Positions 1 through 5,384 of a stretch of DNA of 10,048 nt are shown here, one piece after another (within the stretch, counting starts at the first letter, position 1; every line of letters starts with the position of its first letter). The stretch spans positions 1 to 10,048 of the forward strand of contig JALGUI010000169.1 in the NCBI GenBank assembly GCA_029820915.1. Direction: 5' to 3'. Origin of the DNA: Candidatus Zipacnadia bacterium (GTDB lineage Bacteria > Armatimonadota > Zipacnadia > Zipacnadales > UBA5352). The translations under genes and the position numbers were made by a program. Under the pieces are notes generated by a model. It searched no databases, had not been told where the DNA came from, and saw only the letters and a list, made by a program, of their open reading frames with translations.

Positions 1-3
1 CCG

Positions 4-1272
4 TCACGAGTTGCTGCGGAAGGTCTCCTTGGCCATGGCCATGAAGTCCGCGTTCGTCTTGGTCTTGCGCAGGCCCGAGATCAGCGTGTCCGTGGCCGCC
101 TCCATGTCCATGGCGTGCAGCGCCTTGCGGAGCTGCCAGATGCTCTGCATCTCCTCGTCGTCGAAGAGCAGCTCCTGGTGGCGCGTGCTCGACAGCTCGA
201 TGTTGATCGCCGGAAAGACGCCGCGATCGGCGAGCTGGCGCGACAGCACCAGGTCCATGTTGCCCGTGGCCTTGAATTCCTCGAAGATCATGTCGTCCAT
301 GCGGCTGCCCGTCTCGACCAGGATGGTGGCCAGGATAGTGAGGCTGCCACCGTCCTCGATGTTGCGCGCCGAGCCGAAGAAGCGCTTGGGGCGGTACAGT
401 GCCGTGGGGTCGAGCCCGCCGGAGAGCGTGCGCCCGCTGGGGTCTACGGTAAGGTTGGAGGCGCGCGCCAGGCGCGTGATGCTGTCCATCAGCACCACCA
501 CGTGCTCGCCGTGCTCGACCAGGCGCTTGCAGCGCGACTGCACCAGCTCCATGACGGCCATGTGGTCCTCGGGCATGCGGTCGAAGGTCGAGGACACCAC
601 CTCGCCGTCAACCGAGCGGTCGATGTCCGTGACCTCCTCGGGCCGCTCGTCAACCAGCAGCACGATCAGCCGCAGATCGTCATAGTTGCTGGTCAGGGCG
701 TTGGCGACCTTCTTGATGATGGTGGTCTTGCCGGCCTTGGGCGGCGCGACGATCAGGCCGCGCTGGCCCCGGCCGATGGGGGTGATCAGGTCCATGAAGC
801 GCCCGGTGATGTTATCCGGCATTCCGCTCTCCAGACGCAGCCGCTGATCGGGGTAGATCGGCACCAGGTCCTCGAAGACCGGCCGGTGGCGGGCGTCATC
901 GGGGTCGTGCTCGTTGATCGTCTGCACGCGCAGCAGCGACCAGAAGCGCTCGTTCTCCTTGGGCGGGCGCACCGGGCCGCTGACCATGTCGCCGGAGCGC
1001 AGGCCGAAGCGCTTGATCTGCGTGTCGGCCACGTAGATGTCGGTCAGGGGCACCTGCTTGCGCTCGTCCACGCGCAGAAAGCCCCGCCCGTCCTGCACGA
1101 TCTCCAGGACGCCGTAGCCGTAGCGATTGCCGTTCTGCTCGCTCTGCGCCACCAGGATCTTGAGGCACAGGTCGTGCTTCTTCAGCCCGGAGGTCCTCTC
1201 GACCCCCAACTCCTCGGCCATGGTGCGGAGGTCCTGGACGGTCCTCTTCTTCAACTCTGACAGATCAAGCAT
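4..1272 (-). CDS. rho: Transcription termination factor Rho
   Basis: Hexameric RNA-dependent ATPase/helicase that loads on nascent RNA and terminates transcription. The 422-aa protein is full family length (E. coli Rho is about 419 aa). Visible in order: an N-terminal Rho_N helical region (about 1-42), a cold-shock-type RNA-binding domain (about 50-120, with YGYGVLEI and DGRGFLR), and a RecA-type ATPase core. Walker A is APPKAGKT (176-183), Walker B is VVVLMD ending at D263, the Q-loop-like segment is RMDDMIFEEFKATGN, and R364 in SSTRHQEL matches the expected arginine-finger position. The C-terminal KTKTNADF motif is intact. The ATG start at 1272 has a GAGGTG Shine-Dalgarno about 10 nt upstream. 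It is the last visible gene of the guaA-hpt-rho unit, 30 nt after hpt. No separate promoter is seen in that gap. The stop lies 3 nt from the window edge, so its terminator is outside. Confidence 0.98.
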   Translation of the reverse strand: MLDLSELKKRTVQDLRTMAEELGVERTSGLKKHDLCLKILVAQSEQNGNRYGYGVLEIVQDGRGFLRVDERKQVPLTDIYVADTQIKRFGLRSGDMVSGPVRPPKENERFWSLLRVQTINEHDPDDARHRPVFEDLVPIYPDQRLRLESGMPDNITGRFMDLITPIGRGQRGLIVAPPKAGKTTIIKKVANALTSNYDDLRLIVLLVDERPEEVTDIDRSVDGEVVSSTFDRMPEDHMAVMELVQSRCKRLVEHGEHVVVLMDSITRLARASNLTVDPSGRTLSGGLDPTALYRPKRFFGSARNIEDGGSLTILATILVETGSRMDDMIFEEFKATGNMDLVLSRQLADRGVFPAINIELSSTRHQELLFDDEEMQSIWQLRKALHAMDMEAATDTLISGLRKTKTNADFMAMAKETFRSNS

Positions 1273-1302
1273 CTGGCAATTGCACCTCGCGACGCTGCGG
1301 CG

Positions 1303-1866
1303 CTAGTCCTGAGCGGGTCGGTAGACCTCAGGGCGGAGCACGCCGACGAACGGCAGATTCCGGTAGTGATAGCCGAGGTCGAGACCGTATCCCACGACGA
1401 ACCGGTCGGGTATCTGGATGCCGACGTAGTCGGCCTCGAACTCAACGGTGCGAGCCTGCGGCTTGTCGAGGAGGCAGCACGTGCGCACGCTTGCCGGACT
1501 GCGCTCCTGCAAGATCCGGACCAGCTCCCCCAGCGTCTGCCCCGAATCGAGTATGTCGTCCACGATCACGACGTGGCGGCCGGCGATGTCGCGGCCGACG
1601 TCCATCTCGATGACCAGGTCACCCGCGGCCGTGCCGTCACCGTAGCTGCGCGCGCAGATGAAGTCGGCCTCGAGCGGGAACTCCAGCCTGCGGATCAGGT
1701 CCGCCATGAACACGAAGGCGCCGGTGAGCACGCCGATGAGGATCGGGTTCTTGTCGCCGACATCGGCGGTGAGCCTCCGGGCGAGCCGATCGACGACCTC
1801 CGCGAGCTGCTGTCCCGTGACCAGCACCTCGGCGACGTCGTCTCGCGGCGCACGCCCTCTGCCCAT
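1303..1866 (-). CDS. hpt: Hypoxanthine/guanine phosphoribosyltransferase
   Basis: Purine-salvage enzyme that condenses hypoxanthine or guanine with PRPP to give IMP or GMP in the cytosol. With the chosen start it is 187 aa, typical for bacterial HPRT. Motifs: the pyrophosphate loop LTGA (47-50), the flexible-loop ARSYGDGT (72-79), the PRPP-binding loop VDDILDSGQT (102-111), LLDKP (132-136), and the purine-binding IPDRFVVGYGLD segment (152-163), followed by LPFVGVLRPEVY. The frame stays open to an ATG at 1920, but that would overlap guaA by 53 nt and add a low-complexity Ser/Arg stretch. The ATG at 1866 lies one base after the guaA stop and is preceded by GGGAG (1871-1875), so I prefer it. This spacing implies translational coupling to guaA. 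HGPRT and GMP synthase are two routes to GMP, so co-transcription is functionally sensible. Confidence 0.95.
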   Translation of the reverse strand: MGRGRAPRDDVAEVLVTGQQLAEVVDRLARRLTADVGDKNPILIGVLTGAFVFMADLIRRLEFPLEADFICARSYGDGTAAGDLVIEMDVGRDIAGRHVVIVDDILDSGQTLGELVRILQERSPASVRTCCLLDKPQARTVEFEADYVGIQIPDRFVVGYGLDLGYHYRNLPFVGVLRPEVYRPAQD

Positions 1867-1867
1867 C

Positions 1868-3430
1868 CTACTCCCACTCGATCGTGCCGGGCGGCTTCGA
1901 GGTGATGTCATAGACAACACGGTTCACGCCACGCACTTCATTGACGATGCGGCTCGATATCCGCGCCAGCAGCTCGTGCGGCAGATCGGCCCAGTCGGCG
2001 GTCATGAAGTCGTCGGTGGTGACCACGCGCAGGATCACCGGGTGCTCGTAGGTGCGCCCGTCGCCCATCACCCCGACGCTGCGCATGCTCGACAGCACGG
2101 CGAACCACTGTGCCAGGCCCTCGACTTCCGAGGCCGCGATCTCCTCGCGCAGGATCGCGTCGGCCGCGCGCACGATCTCCAGCCGCTCGCCAGTGACCTC
2201 GCCGACGATGCGCACCGCCAGCCCCGGGCCCGGGAAGGGTTGGCGCCACACCACGCTCTCAGGCAGGCCCAGTCCGAGCCCGACGCGGCGTACCTCGTCC
2301 TTGAACAGCGACCGCAAGGGCTCGATGTTCTCGAACTGCATGTCGTCGGGGAGACCGCCGACATTGTGGTGGGTCTTGATCTTGGCGGTCTCCTCCCCGC
2401 CGCTCTCGATCACATCCGGGTAGAGGGTCCCGTGCGTGATGAACCTGAACTCGCCCAGCCTCGCCGCCTCGCGCTCGAAGGTGCGGATGAAGGTCTCGCC
2501 GATGATCCGCCGCTTCATCTCCGGTTCTTCGACGCCGCGCAGCCTGCCCAGGAAGTCCTCGGACGCGTCCACCGCCACGAACCTGTCGCCCAGGCGAGGG
2601 CGGAAGGTCTCGATGACCTCCTCCGCCTCGTTCTCGCGCAGCAGCCCGTGGTCGATGAACATGCAGGTGAGCCGGTCGCCCACCGCGCGCTCCACGAGCA
2701 TCGCCACCACCGAGGAGTCCACCCCGCCGGACAGCGTGCACAGTACCCGCTCGTCGCCGACGCGCCGGCGGATCTCGGCGATCGCCTGCTCGATGAATGA
2801 CTCGGTGCGCCAGGTCCCCCGGCAGCCGGCCACCTCGTAGAGGAAGCTGCGCAGCATCGCCGGGCCCTCCGGCGTGTGCTGCACCTCCGGGTGGAACTGC
2901 ACGCCGTACAGGCCGCGGTCGAGGTCGGCCATGGCCGCCACCGGACTGTGCTCGGTCTCGGCCAGCACGATGAACCCATCCGGGACCTGCTCCACGCGGT
3001 CACCGTGGCTCATCCAGCAGGTGGTGTGCTCGGGCACGCCCGCCAGCAGCGTATCCGACTCGATGACGTGCAACTCCTGGCGGCCGAACTCCCGCCGGCC
3101 GCCGGGCGCCACGACGCCGCCCAGTGCATGGGCCATGAGTTGGCAGCCGTAGCAGATGCCCAGGACCGGGATGCCGAGCCCGAAGATCGCGGGGTCGAAC
3201 GCCGGTGCGTCCTCCGCATAGACGCTCGACGGGCCGCCCGACAGCACGACCGCGGCGGGGCTATCGGCGGCTATCTGGTCGGCGCCAATCGAGGAGCGCA
3301 CGACCTCGGCGTAGACGTTCAGCTCGCGGATGCGCCGGACGATGAGCTGAACGTACTGTGCTCCGAAATCGAGCACCAGCACCTTCTCCTGCTGGGAGGG
3401 CAGTTGGGTCAGACGAGGTTGGTGGCTCAT
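1868..3430 (-). CDS. guaA: GMP synthase (glutamine-hydrolysing)
   Basis: Converts XMP to GMP using ATP and glutamine, the last step of de novo GMP synthesis. The 520-aa fused two-domain form is standard. The N-terminal class I glutamine amidotransferase (about 16-205) has LDFGAQY, the nucleophile C93 in GICYGCQ, and H180/E182 in QFHPE. The ATP pyrophosphatase domain has the PP-loop SGGVDSS (234-240) and the conserved THGTLYPDVIES. The C-terminal dimerisation domain has QPFPGPGLAVRI (397-408), and the protein ends PPGTIEWE as the family usually does. It is the first gene of guaA-hpt-rho and has its own strong promoter about 270 nt upstream. Oddly, no clear Shine-Dalgarno precedes the ATG at 3430. 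The start overlaps the TGA of an upstream mini-ORF (3427-3450) by ATGA, so translation may be coupled. All catalytic residues are present. Confidence 0.98.
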   Translation of the reverse strand: MSHQPRLTQLPSQQEKVLVLDFGAQYVQLIVRRIRELNVYAEVVRSSIGADQIAADSPAAVVLSGGPSSVYAEDAPAFDPAIFGLGIPVLGICYGCQLMAHALGGVVAPGGRREFGRQELHVIESDTLLAGVPEHTTCWMSHGDRVEQVPDGFIVLAETEHSPVAAMADLDRGLYGVQFHPEVQHTPEGPAMLRSFLYEVAGCRGTWRTESFIEQAIAEIRRRVGDERVLCTLSGGVDSSVVAMLVERAVGDRLTCMFIDHGLLRENEAEEVIETFRPRLGDRFVAVDASEDFLGRLRGVEEPEMKRRIIGETFIRTFEREAARLGEFRFITHGTLYPDVIESGGEETAKIKTHHNVGGLPDDMQFENIEPLRSLFKDEVRRVGLGLGLPESVVWRQPFPGPGLAVRIVGEVTGERLEIVRAADAILREEIAASEVEGLAQWFAVLSSMRSVGVMGDGRTYEHPVILRVVTTDDFMTADWADLPHELLARISSRIVNEVRGVNRVVYDITSKPPGTIEWE

Positions 3431-3450
3431 GCTATGGTACGTATCGGCAT
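3427..3450 (-). other. Possible 7-codon leader mini-ORF coupled to guaA
   Basis: On the minus strand an ATG at 3450 opens a seven-codon frame, MPIRTIA, whose TGA overlaps the guaA ATG as ATGA. A weak Shine-Dalgarno-like GCAGGG (3460-3465) lies 9 nt upstream, whereas guaA itself has no visible one. The same frame extends upstream to an ATG at 3594 (55 codons), but that start has no ribosome-binding sequence. Termination-reinitiation at ATGA overlaps is well known. Its use here is inference, and short frames of this kind arise often by chance. Confidence 0.22.
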
Positions 3451-3693
3451 CGGTGCCGGCCCTGCGGTGTGGGGTTCAGCGGCTCCCGCCTGCTCCGGCA
3501 CAGGCGGGCGAGATCGGTGGGCTCTTACGAACCCTTCTCTGCGCTGGCGCCCTGTGTGCGATCTCAAAGAGGATACGCCCGGCACTGCGGGCATGGGAAA
3601 GACGACACGGCAGAAAGCCCAAAACGGTCCGGAAAAGGCCTGGGAGGAACTGCGATCTACGTCCGGAAAAGGCCTGGGAGGAACTGCGATCTA
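3431..3693 (-). promoter_or_regulatory. Predicted guaA 5' leader
   Basis: This is the untranslated stretch between the predicted transcription start (about 3693) and guaA, roughly 260 nt. From its 5' end it holds the 34-nt tandem duplication. A small GCCCG/CGGGC hairpin follows (3577-3592, 6-nt loop), then an 8-bp GC-rich hairpin at 3485-3508, and the mini-ORF next to the guaA ATG. I do not recognise a purine riboswitch core or any other known riboswitch, and no U-tract follows the hairpins. No larger gene is seen in it. A long leader ahead of a purine gene invites a regulatory role, but nothing here proves one. Confidence 0.45.
3485..3508 (-). other. GC hairpin in guaA leader
   Basis: Perfect 8-bp inverted repeat, CCCGCCTG (3485-3492) with CAGGCGGG (3501-3508) and an 8-nt loop. 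In the guaA transcript it would fold about 55 nt upstream of the start codon. On the minus strand it is followed by AGCCGCTG rather than a run of U, so it is not an intrinsic terminator in that direction. It could be an attenuator arm, an RNA-stability element or a Rho-related pause structure. Only the fold itself is supported. Confidence 0.5.
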
Positions 3694-3694
3694 C
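3627..3694 (-). repeat. Perfect tandem duplication, 2 x 34 bp
   Basis: Positions 3627-3660 and 3661-3694 are identical over all 34 bases with no spacer. On the minus strand each unit begins GTAGATCGCAGTTCCTCCCA and ends TTTTCCGGAC. The upstream copy begins 7 nt downstream of the -10 element, essentially at the predicted transcription start, so both copies should be transcribed as the first 68 nt of the guaA leader. Each RNA unit contains CCUCC, a sequence complementary to Shine-Dalgarno sites. Two copies without spacers do not make a CRISPR array. Perfect identity suggests a recent or actively homogenised duplication. Confidence 0.95.
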
Positions 3695-3700
3695 GCGGCG

Positions 3701-3729
3701 AGTATAGCAACGCCGTTTCCTCTTGTCAA
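3701..3729 (-). promoter_or_regulatory. Strong sigma-70 promoter for guaA-hpt-rho
   Basis: On the minus strand: TTGACA (3724-3729), a 17-bp spacer, then TATACT (3701-3706). The spacer ends TGC, giving an extended -10. All six -35 bases and five of six -10 bases match consensus. Predicted start is near 3693-3694. Just upstream lie an inverted repeat CGGAA-CTTT-TTCCG (3738-3751), whose A/T run is at about -50 and could act as an UP-like or operator site, and a GGGCG-TGAG-CGCCC hairpin (3761-3774). The promoter sits 93 nt past the hepT stop, so guaA should be transcribed independently. I see no intrinsic terminator between hepT and this promoter. Confidence 0.85.
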
Positions 3730-3821
3730 CGCCCGCCCGGAACTTTTTCCGCGCCTCCACGGGCGTGAGCGCCCTGCCAAACGGCACCTAGCTCCCCCCG
3801 GCCGCTCTCGGTCAGATCGCC

Positions 3822-4178
3822 TCAATCGGCCCCGTCCGACTCGCCGCCAAGGATATCCTCGAGAGCCAATATCAGCGGCGGGAGGTCCTGCGTGACGGTC
3901 CTCCAGACAATCTGCAGGTTAACGTCGTGATAGGCGTGAATGAGCCGGTTGCGCATGCCGATCATCTCGGACCATGGCAGATCAGCGTACGCGGCGTGCG
4001 TCTGCTCCCCTACCTGACTGGCGGCCTCGCCGATGACACCGATGGCGTGGAGCACTGCGTAGTTGAGCATGCGGTCGGACTGCAGTTCGTCCGCCGACCG
4101 CCCCTCGACGAATGCGACGGCCTCGCGCGCCGCCTCAAGCATGTGTAGGAGACGAATGCGATCTTCCTCAGCGGCCAT
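3822..4178 (-). CDS. hepT: HepT-like ribonuclease toxin (DUF86)
   Basis: HEPN-superfamily toxin of MntA/HepT (type VII) toxin-antitoxin systems. The RX4HXY motif is intact as RNRLIHAY, with R76, H81 and Y83. In characterised family members the Arg/His pair is needed for RNA cleavage, and the motif Tyr is AMPylated by the partner nucleotidyltransferase. The protein is 118 aa and all-helical in character, a normal HepT length. It begins with an ATG at 4178 inside the 3' end of mntA (11-nt overlap), so the two are translationally coupled with the antitoxin made first. A GGAGG lies 12 nt upstream of the ATG. It is the last gene of the DUF4838-synthase-mntA-hepT unit. Function is assigned by motif and neighbour; activity is not shown. 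Confidence 0.9.
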   Translation of the reverse strand: MAAEEDRIRLLHMLEAAREAVAFVEGRSADELQSDRMLNYAVLHAIGVIGEAASQVGEQTHAAYADLPWSEMIGMRNRLIHAYHDVNLQIVWRTVTQDLPPLILALEDILGGESDGAD

Positions 4179-4431
4179 ACTGCACCACCGCCTCCGACAG
4201 GACCCGATCGCGGAAGTGGCGGCTCAGGTCCTCAGGAGTGCGCAGGTCGGCCTTGCGCCCCAGCATCTCGGTCAGCTCGCCCTCCGGCTCGAAGCGCACG
4301 AGCACGTCCACGTCGCTGTCGGGCCCGAAGTCGTCCCGCAGCACCGAACCGAAGAGCGCGAGCCAGCGGATGTGGTGGCGCCGACAGAACTCGGCAACGC
4401 GCTCCCTCTCTATCGCGATCGGCAGGTCCAC
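4168..4431 (-). CDS. mntA: MntA-like nucleotidyltransferase antitoxin
   Basis: Minimal nucleotidyltransferase of the DNA polymerase beta-like fold. In studied systems it neutralises HepT by transferring AMP to the toxin's motif tyrosine. The signature GSX10DXD is exact: G28-S29, ten residues, then D40-V-D42 within GSVLRDDFGPDSDVDV. D62 in ADLRT is a candidate third metal ligand. At 87 aa it is short but complete for the minimal family. The start is GTG (4429-4431), chosen because it lies 2 nt after the stop of the upstream synthase gene and has an AAGGAGG about 10 nt upstream inside that gene. It overlaps hepT by 11 nt. The order synthase, antitoxin, toxin with no gaps means the pair probably relies on the upstream promoter. 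Confidence 0.9.
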   Translation of the reverse strand: MDLPIAIERERVAEFCRRHHIRWLALFGSVLRDDFGPDSDVDVLVRFEPEGELTEMLGRKADLRTPEDLSRHFRDRVLSEAVVQYGR

Positions 4432-4433
4432 GC

Positions 4434-5339
4434 CTAGCCCCCCTCCTTAAGCCGCTCTCGCTCGCGTTCGAGCGACGCCGCGACGCGCTCGCGCGCCTCT
4501 TCGATCAGCGGCTGCATCTGCTCCATCGTCCACGTGCGCTCCTCGAAGCTGCGCGCCTCGACCGTCGCCAGGAACTTCGCCATCTCCTCGAAGTACGAGC
4601 CGTAGATGTGGTAGGAGTCCACGACGTGGTTGTACTGCCCGACCCGGATCTCGCGGCCCAGCCGTTCGCCCAGCCGCTCGGCGATGGCGCGCTGCAGCTC
4701 GGTGAAGGCGTACATGTTCATGTACGAGGCCTTGAAGGCGTCGTTGCTGCGCATGTGGCAGGCCATCACCAGGCGGTCGTCGAACACGCGGAACCACATG
4801 CGCTGCAGGCAGGCCGGATCGTGGATGCCCGCGTCCTCCCAGCACTTCCAGACAACCGCCTGCGCCCGACGCGTGTGCGGCGCAGCGGCGAGAGCATCGA
4901 CCACATAGTCGAGCTGGTTGATGACGCGCCCGTCCGGCAGCGAGTACGCCTCCAGCCGCTCGTGGTAGGTGTACTGCCACTTGCCCTCGTCGGGCGCGAT
5001 CCAGTGGTCGTGGATGCCGTCCACGACCTCCTGGCGGTACACCTCCAGGTCGTGGATGCCGCCCGGCAGCGCGCGGTGGATGCGCGGCTCGTTGAAGGGG
5101 TTGCGGACCGCCAGCGCCAGCGACACGTCGCGACTGGGCGGATCGCCCTCGCGGTCGTACTGGGTCTCGATCGACGCCCCCTGCTCCCAGCAGGCGATGA
5201 CGGCGCGCTCCCAGCCCTCGGCGAGGCAGTCGGCCTTGATGCAGATCAGCGGCAGGTCGAATCCGTCGGTCATGTGCTCCCACCTGGTGAGGTAGTGTGC
5301 GGCCCCCGCGGCCGCGTGGCCGCCGGTAGCTTTGCCCAT
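4434..5339 (-). CDS. Divergent thymidylate synthase family enzyme
   Basis: Belongs to the ThyA/dCMP-hydroxymethylase superfamily, which adds a one-carbon unit to C5 of a pyrimidine nucleotide. Aligned by eye with E. coli ThyA, R157/R158 (PHTRRAQAVVW) match R126/R127, and C177 (DPACLQ) sits at the spacing of catalytic C146. RSND (197-200) matches RSCD, N208 matches N177, and D241/H244/Y246 match the DTHLY segment. Asn at 208 favours dUMP over dCMP. It differs in the N-terminal phosphate-loop region (YDREGDPPSRD) and in lacking the conserved ThyA C-terminal segment that closes over folate, which is replaced by a charged helical tail (about 265-301). The start is uncertain: ATG 5339 has AGGAGG 13 nt upstream, while ATG 5273 (279 aa, MTDGFDL) has AGGTGG 6 nt upstream and removes a low-complexity leader. 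It lies 45 nt after the DUF4838 gene and 2 nt before mntA. Whether it is the cell's dTMP source is unknown. Confidence 0.8.
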   Translation of the reverse strand: MGKATGGHAAAGAAHYLTRWEHMTDGFDLPLICIKADCLAEGWERAVIACWEQGASIETQYDREGDPPSRDVSLALAVRNPFNEPRIHRALPGGIHDLEVYRQEVVDGIHDHWIAPDEGKWQYTYHERLEAYSLPDGRVINQLDYVVDALAAAPHTRRAQAVVWKCWEDAGIHDPACLQRMWFRVFDDRLVMACHMRSNDAFKASYMNMYAFTELQRAIAERLGERLGREIRVGQYNHVVDSYHIYGSYFEEMAKFLATVEARSFEERTWTMEQMQPLIEEARERVAASLERERERLKEGG

Positions 5340-5366
5340 GCCCCGGCGGATTCCTCCTCGCGGGGC
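5340..5366 (-). promoter_or_regulatory. Hairpin presenting the synthase ribosome-binding site
   Basis: GCCCCG (5340-5345) pairs perfectly with CGGGGC (5361-5366). The 15-nt loop carries the AGGAGG of the synthase gene. The stem ends directly at the ATG at 5339. The linear gap between Shine-Dalgarno and ATG is long (13 nt), and folding would bring them closer. Seen: the inverted repeat and its placement. Inferred: any effect on translation. Confidence 0.4.
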
Positions 5367-5384
5367 CTGTGGAGCCGTGCGTGA

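Noticed and set aside
115..1260. 381-codon plus-strand frame opposite rho
   Set aside because: Rho on the minus strand is unmistakable, and this frame is low-complexity shadow sequence.
1303..1920. Longer hpt start at 1920
   Set aside because: It would overlap guaA by 53 nt and add a Ser/Arg-rich stretch. The ATG at 1866 follows the guaA stop by one base and has a GGGAG upstream.
3485..3508. Intrinsic terminator
   Set aside because: The hairpin is strong but neither side has a U/T-tract in the right orientation. The nearby TTTTT at 3744-3748 is on the wrong side and far away.
3427..3594. 55-codon minus-strand frame ending at the guaA start
   Set aside because: There is no ribosome-binding site at its ATG, and composition is Pro/Ala/Arg-rich without recognisable features. 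Only the last seven codons, with a weak Shine-Dalgarno, are kept as a possibility.
3431..3693. Guanine riboswitch upstream of guaA
   Set aside because: No recognisable purine-riboswitch core (conserved J/P3 segments and loop kissing motif) could be found by eye. The leader is reported only as uncharacterised.
3627..3694. CRISPR array
   Set aside because: There are only two repeat units and they abut directly with no spacers. No cas gene is nearby.
3761..3774. Terminator for hepT
   Set aside because: GGGCG-TGAG-CGCCC lies downstream of hepT, but on the minus strand it is followed by GTGGAGG and then an A-run, not U residues.
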